NCBI GenBank assembly: GCA_934792465.1
Contig: CAKVOK010000011.1
Span: 10,916 to 74,915, forward strand
Source of the DNA: an uncultured Clostridia bacterium
GTDB lineage: Bacteria; Bacillota; Clostridia; RUG12999
Reading direction: 5' to 3'
Length of the DNA: 64,000 nt
Each line of letters opens with the position of its first letter. The first letter of the stretch is position 1. Shown piece after piece: positions 1 through 8,900 of the stretch. Made by a program: the position numbers and the translations under genes. The notes below the pieces were generated by a model, which was not told the DNA's origin, ran no database searches, and was given only the letters and a program-made list of their open reading frames with translations.

Positions 1-818
1 AGGCAGAAATGTTTTTCTTTGATTTGTTTGAAAACAATTTTTCTTCCTGCGAAGAAGCGAGCGAAAGCTATGCAGAACTTGAATTAAATACGGAGTTCGC
101 CGATGCCGTGTGCACACGCCTTTCATTCTGTGTACAGGGATTGAGAGAGTTTAAGAGAAACAGATGGCACTATACGGGTGAAATGATGAAAAACGCATTT
201 TTGAATATTGTAAAGCTGCTGCATATCGGAATGTTTGTTACCGTGCTGTCTTTTGATGAAGAAAAAGCGGATTTCGTTTTATTTGACCGCGGCAGAGAAA
301 TAGAGGTCGAAAAAGATGCTGTGGCAGCAGAAGTACTGAATACCTTTGGCCTTTGCGCCGCCGATTTCGTATGTGAAAATATTTTGCTTAAGGATATATG
401 TACAGGTAATTACGAAGGAGGAGAAAGCGGCTCATACTTGCAGCGGACAGAAGAAATAGAAATAGCTGACATGGAGTTGCCGCCCATAGTAAAGCTTTCG
501 GCGGAGATTATCGAAAAAAATTTCAGTATGCCGATAATAAGAAGCGAGATAGCACAGAAGCTGCACGTAAACGTTGTGTATCTCTCAAAGGTATTCAAGC
601 AATATACGGGCAAGACGCTCATGACATATCTTTTCGAGGTTCGGCTGAAAAAGGCGGTCGAACTGGTAATGGAGGGCAAAACCATATACGAAATATGCGG
701 ACAGGTGGGATACAACGACGAAAGGAGTTTCCGCCGCGCATTTAAAAAATATACGGGATATTCGGTAAGAGAGTACAAACGTGCCTTTATTCATTCGGAA
801 AAGGAAGAAAATAAATGA
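1..818 (+). CDS. YesN-type response regulator with AraC output (5' end outside window)
   Basis: DNA-binding part of a two-component regulator for sugar transport and degradation genes. The frame is still open at base 1, so the receiver domain expected in this family lies upstream and only the C-terminal ~270 residues are seen. The last ~100 residues form a double helix-turn-helix of the AraC/HTH_18 type; seen are VVYLSKVFKQYTGKTL in the first unit and IYEICGQVGYNDERSFRRAF in the second. The middle part (FFFDLFENNF onward) has no domain I recognise and fits the linker region of YesN proteins. The stop codon overlaps the start of the kinase gene (ATGA), so the two are translationally coupled. 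That coupling is the reason for calling it a response regulator and not a stand-alone AraC protein; the receiver itself is not visible. Confidence 0.85.
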   Translation, partial: AEMFFFDLFENNFSSCEEASESYAELELNTEFADAVCTRLSFCVQGLREFKRNRWHYTGEMMKNAFLNIVKLLHIGMFVTVLSFDEEKADFVLFDRGREIEVEKDAVAAEVLNTFGLCAADFVCENILLKDICTGNYEGGESGSYLQRTEEIEIADMELPPIVKLSAEIIEKNFSMPIIRSEIAQKLHVNVVYLSKVFKQYTGKTLMTYLFEVRLKKAVELVMEGKTIYEICGQVGYNDERSFRRAFKKYTGYSVREYKRAFIHSEKEENK

Positions 819-2524
819 AAAGAAATATATTAAGATACGCAAGAAGCTACGGACTTAACAGTGTTTTGGTTCTTAAAGCATTAAAAATTCTTATTGTATT
901 CGCAGCAGCGGCAACCGTTCTGATGACAATTGCGTATAATACGCTGAATGTGTCCATGCGTAAGGATCTCATGAGCAAGAACACAATGGAACTGAAGAAA
1001 ACGGCGGTTCTTTTTGAAAATTTTTTCAGAGAAGCGGAATACCTTGCCGCAAAAACTTTTATAAACAAAGATGTAAATCATTTTATGAGTCTGAGCGACG
1101 CAGAGAAAATAACGCCATACCAAAAAGAAAAGCTGCTTGACGCTGTAAACGGCTGGTCGGTATACAATACAGGAGTTAAAAACGTGTATATATACAACAG
1201 CAAAGCCGGCTGTGTGGTTTCGGGTGAAGATATATTGCCGAAAACGGAATTTAAGAATGAATTTTGGTTTAACGAAACCGAGAATAATTATACAGGCAGC
1301 TACAAAATAGCATTTCAAAAAAATCCGGATAGTTTTTTAAATTCAATATATTTTATTAAAAAGGCGGCGGAAAACCCGACTTATGTAGTGGTAGAGCTTG
1401 ATGTTTACAATATAAAAACAAAGCTTGAAAACGTGTCCGGTACGGACAGTCTGGTATACATAATAATTAATGGAGAAGTGGTCTACAGCAACGTTTCGTA
1501 TAAAAAGCCCGAATGGATAGAACAGTGTTTGGACGGTGAGCAGGGATTCCTGAAAAAAGAAGGGTTGGTTTACGGACATCAGCAGTCGTATTATTACGGA
1601 TATGACTGTATTATCTGCTCCGATGACGCCGAGTATATGCAGGGTGTAAAAAATATGTATACGCTGTATATAATCATATTTGCCGCACTGCTTGGCATTA
1701 TGGTGTTCATTTCGGCGTATATGTCAATGGACAGTTTTTCGTATATAACCGATTTCATGGAAATATTTGAAACAAAGAAGCAGCAAAAAACGCTTAAAGA
1801 CAATGAAATTAAATATATAAGCGACAAAATTGTATATCTGATAAACGATAACGAAATGCTAAAAAAAGAAGTTGAAAAGAAAATAACGGATTACAACGAT
1901 ATGCAGCATAAAGCACTTCAAAAGCAGATTACACCGCATTTTATAAATAATTCGCTTACGGTGCTGGGTGTGTCGGTAATAAACGAATGCGGTTACGGTG
2001 CGGACAGCCTGAAAATGATAACAAGGCTTTCACGCATTGTAAAATACAGCTATATTTCAGACGATATTTTTGTAACGCTGAAAGAAGAGCTCGAATTTCT
2101 GCACGATTATCTGGAATTTTTAAAATGCCGGTATAAAAACCTTGAATTTGATATTAAATGCGATAAGTCGCTTTACAATTCAAAAATATTGAAAATGATA
2201 ATGCAGCCTTTTGCGGAAAATGCGGTTTTTTACGGAATAAAGGATAAAAAATGTATGTTTTGTGTAACGGTTACGGAAAACGGCGGCAACCTCGAAACAG
2301 AGTTTTATGACAACGGTGAGGGAATGAGCTGCGAAAAAACGGCGGAAATTACGGAGTACAACGAAACCGACAACTTTGATTTCGAAAAAATAGGAATTAA
2401 AAACGTGTATAGACGGCTTAAAATAATATACGGCGAAAAGTCACAGATGACGGTAGAAAGCGAAGAAGGCAAATTCACAAGAGTAAAAATTATAATTCCC
2501 AAAGAGGAAAGGACTGACGATTAG
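815..2524 (+). CDS. YesM-family sensor histidine kinase
   Basis: Membrane sensor kinase, partner of the regulator just upstream. It has one N-terminal membrane helix (about residues 19-45), an extracellular sensor of ~230 residues, a second helix (about 281-305), and a cytoplasmic His_kinase/HATPase_c unit. The phosphoacceptor box reads QKQITPHFINNSL (about 372), the N box MQPFAENAVFYG (about 464) and the G box DNGEGM (about 500). At 569 aa it has the usual YesM length. In this family the sensor is extracellular and often reports sugar status, directly or through a binding protein. The H box has FINNSL where FLYNTL is common, a conservative change. The downstream permease gene starts two bases after its stop, so kinase and transporter are probably on one transcript. 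Confidence 0.93.
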   Translation: MKRNILRYARSYGLNSVLVLKALKILIVFAAAATVLMTIAYNTLNVSMRKDLMSKNTMELKKTAVLFENFFREAEYLAAKTFINKDVNHFMSLSDAEKITPYQKEKLLDAVNGWSVYNTGVKNVYIYNSKAGCVVSGEDILPKTEFKNEFWFNETENNYTGSYKIAFQKNPDSFLNSIYFIKKAAENPTYVVVELDVYNIKTKLENVSGTDSLVYIIINGEVVYSNVSYKKPEWIEQCLDGEQGFLKKEGLVYGHQQSYYYGYDCIICSDDAEYMQGVKNMYTLYIIIFAALLGIMVFISAYMSMDSFSYITDFMEIFETKKQQKTLKDNEIKYISDKIVYLINDNEMLKKEVEKKITDYNDMQHKALQKQITPHFINNSLTVLGVSVINECGYGADSLKMITRLSRIVKYSYISDDIFVTLKEELEFLHDYLEFLKCRYKNLEFDIKCDKSLYNSKILKMIMQPFAENAVFYGIKDKKCMFCVTVTENGGNLETEFYDNGEGMSCEKTAEITEYNETDNFDFEKIGIKNVYRRLKIIYGEKSQMTVESEEGKFTRVKIIIPKEERTDD

Positions 2525-2525
2525 A

Positions 2526-3452
2526 ATGAACAAAACAATTAAAAAAAGAAGGGGAGACGCAAGGGATAATTTAACGCTGAATCTTATGGCGCTGCCCGGA
2601 ATTATTGCTGTACTGACATTTTGTTATCTGCCGATGGTCGGAGTGGTTATGGCATTTAAGAATTTCAACTCCAATCTCGGAATATTCGGAAGTCCATGGG
2701 TGGGTTTGGATAACTTCAAATTTTTCTTCATGTCGGACGATTTCGGACTCCTTATGAGAAACACTCTCGGTTATTCGATAGTTTTCCTTGTAACGACAAA
2801 TATTGCGGCAATTCTGTTCTCGGTTATGTGTTACAATATAAGGAGCACAAAGCTGCTTAAGTATTACCAGACAACGGCGGTTTTGCCGACGTTTATGTCA
2901 ATGGTTCTGGTATCGTATATAGTTTACGTTTTCCTTTCGCCGACAACCGGTGTGTTTAATAACATACTTAAGTCTGTGGGACTGGAACCGGTAATGTGGT
3001 ATTCGGATGGCAGATACTGGCCGTTTATCCTGACGATAACCAATCTTTGGAAAGGCGTGGGGTATGCAAGTCTGCTGTACTACGCAACAATGGTCGGCAT
3101 AGACGAAAGCCTCTTTGATGCGGCGGAAATAGACGGCGCAGGAAAATGGAAGCAAATAATACATATTATAATTCCGGAACTGTCTTCGCTTATTTGTCTT
3201 CAGGTTATTATGGGACTGGGACACGCACTGGGCGGCGATTTCGGACTGTTCTATCAGGTGCCGCGAAACGTGGGCTTGCTTTATGATTCAACAAATATAT
3301 TCAATACCTATGTGTTTAGAGCACTGCAAAAGGGTACCAGTATGGGCAGAACGGCGGCTATAGGACTGTTCCAGTCGCTGGCAGGTGTTATTCTTCTTTT
3401 AATCAGCAACGCAATTATAAGAAAGATAGACTCGGAAAAAAGTATGTTTTGA
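2526..3452 (+). CDS. LplB-type sugar ABC transporter permease
   Basis: First membrane subunit of a CUT1 carbohydrate importer. The 308-aa protein has about six hydrophobic helices, the early YLPMVGVVMAFKNF stretch typical of LplB proteins, and an EAA loop DAAEIDGAGKW (about residue 198) that would contact the ATPase. No ATPase gene occurs in the window, as is common for these systems, which share an MsmX-type ATPase encoded elsewhere. The start has its ribosome site inside the end of the kinase gene (agaggaaagg). It forms a transport unit with the next permease and the binding lipoprotein. The substrate cannot be told from sequence; related systems import plant cell-wall oligosaccharides. Confidence 0.93.
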   Translation: MNKTIKKRRGDARDNLTLNLMALPGIIAVLTFCYLPMVGVVMAFKNFNSNLGIFGSPWVGLDNFKFFFMSDDFGLLMRNTLGYSIVFLVTTNIAAILFSVMCYNIRSTKLLKYYQTTAVLPTFMSMVLVSYIVYVFLSPTTGVFNNILKSVGLEPVMWYSDGRYWPFILTITNLWKGVGYASLLYYATMVGIDESLFDAAEIDGAGKWKQIIHIIIPELSSLICLQVIMGLGHALGGDFGLFYQVPRNVGLLYDSTNIFNTYVFRALQKGTSMGRTAAIGLFQSLAGVILLLISNAIIRKIDSEKSMF

Positions 3453-3476
3453 TTACCGGGAAGGGAGGAAAAGTAT

Positions 3477-4361
3477 ATGAATAAAAAAAATATAAGTGTG
3501 GGATATGCGGTGCTGAACATATTCCTGCTGCTAATGAGCCTGACCTTTGTAATTCCGATGCTGCTTATGATTTCGGTTTCGTTTTCAAACGAGAGTGCGG
3601 TTTTAATCGAGGGTTATAAGCTTATTCCGTCACAGTGGAGCATGGCCGCTTACAGAATGGCGATAGGCAATTCATCTCAGATTATAGATTCGTATAAGGT
3701 TACGATTGCATATTCGGTGTTGGGTACGCTGTTGGCGGTTGTTGTGCAGACACTTATGGCATATCCGCTTTCGAGAAAATATTATAAAAACAGAAAAATA
3801 CTTACGGTATATCTTATGATACCAATGTTCTTTTCGGGAGGTATGGTACCGAGCTATATTCTCAATACGCAGTATCTGCATTTGGGAAACAGTTTTTGGA
3901 TTTACATTCTGCCGGGTCTTGTGAGCGCATGGAATGTTATATTGTTTAAAACGTATTTTTCGGGTATTCACGATGCGCTTATGGAATCCGCCAAGCTTGA
4001 CGGAGCGGGCGAATTTAAAATATTTGTAAGTATAATGCTGCCGCTTTCAACTCCGATTATCGCCTGTATTGCGTTTACGACAATGCTGGCAAAGTGGAAC
4101 GACTGGAATACATCGCTGCTGTACATAAGAAATTCAAGGTTGTATTCCTTGCAATATCTTCTGCAAAGAATTATAAACGAAGCGGATTATATAAAAAATA
4201 TGCAAGGTACGGATTCGGAAACGCTTGTGGGAACAAAAATGCCGTCCGAAACCCTAAAATACGCAACGGCGGTACTGGCGGCAGGTCCCATGATGGTAGT
4301 GTTCCCGTTTTTTCAGAAATATTTTGCAAAAGGCTTGGTAGTGGGAAGTGTTAAAGGTTAA
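3477..4361 (+). CDS. YtcP/LplC-type sugar ABC transporter permease
   Basis: Second membrane subunit of the CUT1 importer, 294 aa. It has six predicted helices, the FVIPMLLMISVSFS segment typical of YtcP, and the EAA loop ESAKLDGAGEFK (about residue 171). The C-terminus ends FQKYFAKGLVVGSVKG, a form widely kept in this family and nearly repeated in the second importer of this window. A clear ribosome site (gggagg) lies 24 bases after the stop of the first permease. It should pair with that permease to form the channel. Identity with the region C paralogue is high over the whole length, so the two importers look like an old duplication. Confidence 0.94.
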   Translation: MNKKNISVGYAVLNIFLLLMSLTFVIPMLLMISVSFSNESAVLIEGYKLIPSQWSMAAYRMAIGNSSQIIDSYKVTIAYSVLGTLLAVVVQTLMAYPLSRKYYKNRKILTVYLMIPMFFSGGMVPSYILNTQYLHLGNSFWIYILPGLVSAWNVILFKTYFSGIHDALMESAKLDGAGEFKIFVSIMLPLSTPIIACIAFTTMLAKWNDWNTSLLYIRNSRLYSLQYLLQRIINEADYIKNMQGTDSETLVGTKMPSETLKYATAVLAAGPMMVVFPFFQKYFAKGLVVGSVKG

Positions 4362-4368
4362 AAAATAA

Positions 4369-4400
4369 TCCTCCGAAAAAAATACACCCTGGGTGGAGGA
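4369..4400 (+). promoter_or_regulatory. intercistronic hairpin before the binding-protein gene
   Basis: TCCTCC at 4369-4374 can pair with GGAGGA at 4395-4400, and the loop holds a further small palindrome CACCCTGGGTG. Its CCCTG (4387-4391) is also complementary to CAGGG at 4421-4425 inside the next hairpin, so alternative folds are possible. No U tract follows, so it is unlikely to be a terminator. Confidence 0.4.
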
Positions 4401-4412
4401 AATTGAATTTTA

Positions 4413-4437
4413 TGCCGAAACAGGGCGGCGGAAGGAG
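4413..4437 (+). promoter_or_regulatory. GCCG-N8-CGGC leader hairpin on the ribosome site, copy 1
   Basis: TGCCG, eight bases, CGGCG, then GAAGGAG. The stem ends three bases before the Shine-Dalgarno GGAG of the binding-protein gene. The same layout, with an eight-base loop each time, occurs at 29368, 36063 and 51022. The GGAG also decides the start: it is 7 bases from ATG 4445 but only one base from ATG 4439. Confidence 0.5.
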
Positions 4438-4444
4438 AATGAAA

Positions 4445-5944
4445 ATGAAAAAAACACTTAAAAAAGGGCTGTTCAGAACAATGGCACTGCTTGCGGCAAT
4501 ATCGTGTACCGTGTCGCTCGGCGGCTGTGGGGTTAAAAAAGAAAATGCGGGCAAAACAGACGAACTGAAGTACATAATGTCCGGACCCGGTATGCAGAAC
4601 GACTGTAAGGAGGTTTGGGAGGGATTTAACAAAAAACTTGCCGAAAAAGTTCCGGGAGTTAAGGTGGATTTTGAAATAATTCCGCTTTCGGAGTACAAAC
4701 AAAGATTTTTGCTTATGAACTCCGCACGCGAAAAAGTTGATATTGTAAACAACTACAACTTGGATTTCTATACAGAAGTTAAAAACGGAAGCTTTATAGC
4801 ATTGGATGATTTGCTTGAAAAATACGGAAAAGAAACGCTTGCCGCACTGCCCGGCTGGTTTATGGAATATCAGAAGGCGGACGGAAAGATATACGGTATA
4901 CCGTCGTATCAGATGTGTTCGGTTTTAAGAGGTGTAACATTTATTAAAGAACAGGCTGATAAGTATCTTGATACGGAGGCGTTCAAAAAGGCACTCTACG
5001 ACACAAAGCACGATTCAAAGGAAATGTATGATATACTTGAAAAATATATGGACGACCTTTCGGCTGCGGGATATAAATTCAACGGCTCGGTAAAGGTTAT
5101 AAACCAGCGCGGCTGGGAAAGTCTTAAATGGCCGTATTCAATCGAATACGGGGACAAAAACGGTAAGGTTGTAAATACCGCACTTTGCGACAACGCACAG
5201 GTGCGCTATGAAGTAAGTGCAAGATGGGCAAAAAAAGGATATATAAAAGAGGACGCACTGACAAACACAACGGATTATAAAGGTCAAACAGACGGTGTTC
5301 CGTTTTGGGATGTGGGATATACACCGTTTATACAGGAAAAGTTAAGCAAGGAATACGGCACGGAGGTTATTGTTATTCCGTACTACGAAAAAGACTATAT
5401 AGGATATAGAAACAGTGCGGGCGGCACTTCGATAACCTCGTCCTGCAAAGCTCCCGAAAAGGCAATGCAGGTTATAAATCTGTTGCAAAGCGATAAGGAA
5501 ATGTTTAACCTTCTTACATTCGGAATCGAGGGCAAGCATTATACGAAAACCGGGGACGACAGAATAGAAACGCCGTATTCTCTCCAGGCAGCGTCAACCG
5601 ATTCTTACGGACTGTACAAATGGATTGTAGGTAATACCGAGCTTGCATACAACTGCCCGGCAGAACCTGACGGCTACAAAAAATGGGTGTTTGAGGAATC
5701 AAACAAATCCGACTACCGTTCGCCGCTCATAGGCTTCGGACTTGACGATACGGGTATTGCAGATTATTTAACACAGGTAAATTATATAAATGAAAAATAT
5801 TACGAACCCTTGCTGGCAGGTGTTAACGACGATTGGAAATCTGCGTTCAAGCAGTACAAAAAGGAGCTTGAGGAAGTCGGCAACAATGAAATTGTAAACG
5901 AAATGCAGAAACAGGTTGACGAATTTTTAAAGACAAAAAAATAA
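4445..5944 (+). CDS. extracellular sugar-binding lipoprotein of importer A
   Basis: Solute-binding protein that would hand oligosaccharides to the two permeases upstream. I start it at ATG 4445 because GGAG lies 7 bases upstream; the frame is open from 4403 but those codons fall in the leader hairpin. The 499-aa product begins MKKTLKKG, has a hydrophobic core and a lipobox LGGC (Cys28), so it should be lipid-anchored outside the membrane. The rest fits the SBP_bac_1/LplA group in length and pattern, with charged and aromatic residues spread throughout. The ligand is unknown. The gene follows a structured leader, which may raise its translation above that of the permeases, as a binding protein is usually needed in excess. 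Confidence 0.93.
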   Translation: MKKTLKKGLFRTMALLAAISCTVSLGGCGVKKENAGKTDELKYIMSGPGMQNDCKEVWEGFNKKLAEKVPGVKVDFEIIPLSEYKQRFLLMNSAREKVDIVNNYNLDFYTEVKNGSFIALDDLLEKYGKETLAALPGWFMEYQKADGKIYGIPSYQMCSVLRGVTFIKEQADKYLDTEAFKKALYDTKHDSKEMYDILEKYMDDLSAAGYKFNGSVKVINQRGWESLKWPYSIEYGDKNGKVVNTALCDNAQVRYEVSARWAKKGYIKEDALTNTTDYKGQTDGVPFWDVGYTPFIQEKLSKEYGTEVIVIPYYEKDYIGYRNSAGGTSITSSCKAPEKAMQVINLLQSDKEMFNLLTFGIEGKHYTKTGDDRIETPYSLQAASTDSYGLYKWIVGNTELAYNCPAEPDGYKKWVFEESNKSDYRSPLIGFGLDDTGIADYLTQVNYINEKYYEPLLAGVNDDWKSAFKQYKKELEEVGNNEIVNEMQKQVDEFLKTKK

Positions 5945-5959
5945 ACACGGAGGGAAAAT

Positions 5960-8900
5960 ATGAAAAGAAAAAGCCTTATAATTTTTCTTGCAATGCTTGT
6001 GAGTTTGCTGCCGCCGGTATGTGCGCAGACAACGGACGGGCGGGAGTATAACCTTGATTTTACAAAGAACGCCGATACAATAGCAACACTTGACTGTACA
6101 GATACCGACGGAAACGCCTATGCACAGAATGTGGAAAACTGGTTCGGAGGTATAGAGGAAAGTTACGGAAGCGGCTTGTACGGCGGATTCGGCGGTCTGT
6201 CTGCGGATATTCTGAAAGACAGCGAAACGCAAAGCTTTACCGCATATTATCTTAGTGATGATGGCGAAACGCTGACATCGGATGCACAAACCGTGTATAA
6301 AATGGATTTCTGTAAGGAAGGATATGCCGTAAATACGGAGGATTCATATATTTTAAGCACAGCACGGATGAGTGACGGCACAACGCCTTCGTCATTGGAA
6401 ACAAGGCTGAATGCCGTGCCTACGGAATCGGTGCGTTTTGCAGTGAGTATTCGTGCGGCAAACCGAATTAAAGCTGCAATCACGTATACGGACGGCACGA
6501 GCGATGAGGCGGAGATAAGCACCACCGGTTGGGCAACAATGTCAAACGGCGCGAATAATATAAAAAAATATTTTAATAAACGCAGTGACGGGGCAAAGCT
6601 TAAAATTGTAGGTAAGTGGTCAAACGGCTACAGGCTTGTTGTGCCTTACGGCGATTCCGGCGCACTTGTTAAAGAGCCAAACACCGTTTCTAAAAACAAT
6701 AAAAATATAACCTTCGGCGTTGTGCTTTATGAAATGAGCGCAAACGCAGCGAAGATACCGGAAAAAATCGTTCTTTCCGTTTCGGATAAATATCCTGTTG
6801 TATTGTATTCGATGAAACAGTGCGAGATTAAAAATGAAACACTTGCGGCAAAAATTGAGGAAGCGGAAAGCATAATCAAAGAGGACAGGGTTGCGGCTGA
6901 TAATATAGATACACTGCTGTGCGCTTGCGAATATGCTGATATTTTAGAAGAAAGAGGATATGTTCATGATTTTTCGGCTTTAAGAAGCTTTGCGTATACG
7001 GCGGAGCCGGAAAACGGGACAAAAAATCTTTACAACGTAAACGAAATTTCGTTTAACTGGAAAGACTTATTTGACATAAGTGCTCTTGACATTACGGTAA
7101 AATGCGGCGATGAGGTTTTAAGCGGCTATACGCTTGAAACGGAAGGTGCGCAAATGAAGATAAAATTTGAAAACACGCTTGAAGGTGGGAAAAATTATAC
7201 GGTTTCGTTCGGCGGCGTAACAGATACGTCGGGCAATTTCGTTCCGGTGCCGGATTATAAGATTCAAACCGGCGGCGTGTATAAGGGCATAGAAGTTTCG
7301 GCGGCGGAAACAAATCTGCCGGTCGGCGGTTCGGTGCGTCTTGCGGTGTACGGAATTGAGGAAAGCGGCAGCCGAACGGAAATTTCGGCCGGTGATGCGG
7401 TATTTACATCGGATAACCCGGAGGTTATATCCGTAAGCGCAGACGGTACGGCAACGGCGCATAAAAAAGGCAGTGCGGTAATAAAAGCGGAGTTTGAGGA
7501 CAAAGTGCCAAGTAACCCCAATGCGGACGAAAATAATAAGTTTTATGCGTATATTACTTTGGAAGCATATTCTCCCATAACGGAAATAACGGGCAGCAGA
7601 GAGGATACGACAATATACTTCGGCGATGATGTAACACCGCAGGAGGTATATTTTACCGATACGGAAACGACCGAAAAAATCCATGCCGGGTTTACATATA
7701 AAGATAAAGTACTTTATGTCGTACCGGAAAAACTTTTGGATTTAACGCAGAAATATTTTCTTACGATACGGTGTGAGGAAAGAACGTATAGCAAAACGGT
7801 GTCTTTTGAAACGCTTATGAGCGAAGATTTTGAAACTGCGGACGCATATAAACGCTTTACACAGAACAGATGGAGCGGAGATAAGAACGGTAAAAAGTTT
7901 AACGATATCAATGCCGAAAATGCCAAAGGCAATCTTGTGCTGGGACAGGGCAAGGCAGTGGGTAACGGTGAGGCAACGCTTGGCTATGCGGTGGATGCGG
8001 AAAGCAGAAACTGGAAGGACTACACCGTTGAGTTTAAGTATCTTACAAAAGAAAGCGGCTATGCGGCAAAGGATTTTGTATTCTATATGCTTTCGCAGAA
8101 TACATCGCAGATGTGTGTAATATACGATGTAAAGCAGGCGGTAACAATAGGAACGGGTGAAACATATACACGTTACAGGGACAATGCGCAGGTGCTGCAC
8201 ACGATTGAAAATGCAGAGCCGGAATATGCGGACAAAACAAAGTTTGCCGAAAACGATTTGCTTGTTTCGGGTAGCATGATGGGCAAAGACCTTTCCATGA
8301 GAGCAAGAACGGCAGACAGCGGCGAACTTGTATATCTGAAAAAAACAAAGCTGCCGGTTGAACCTGATACGCTGTATCAGACAAGCGGGTCGTTCGGGAT
8401 ATATGCGAGCGCGGTCGGTGCGGCAGAAACGGACGTATTTTATATTGACGATGTGGTATGCTACAAAACAAATTACGGCGACGAGGAATATACAGCCTCA
8501 ATTCTGTATAATGCAAGAGATTTGTATAACGTAACCGATGTAAAATTTTATTGGAACGTAAGTACATCGGATATATCAAAATCCAATATTACGATAACGG
8601 AGGACGGTACGCCATACACGGATTTTGATGTTGTACATTCGGATAATACTACAGAAATTATATTTGCAAATCCGCTTGAAGGCGAAAAACAGTGGAAAAT
8701 TGCTTTTGAAGCTGTAAAGGATAGGGACGGCGGAGATATTTTACCGGCACCGCTTACATTTTTCACGGGCGGTGTGTATAAAATCATAAAGCTTTCGGAC
8801 AATCGTTTTTTACAGGCGGGTAAGAATACCGAAATTTATCTTGAAGGAACAACCGAAAAAGACGGCGTATACAAGCTTGTAAACGATTATATAAGCTACA

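Noticed and set aside
4094..4354. Overlapping 86-aa frame inside the permease gene
   Set aside because: It is fully inside a clear CDS in another frame, with Arg/Lys-rich shadow composition and no homology seen.
7118..7684. 188-aa minus-strand frame inside the SLH-KNADT gene
   Set aside because: An antisense shadow, rich in Arg, Ile and Tyr, of the strongly supported plus-strand gene.
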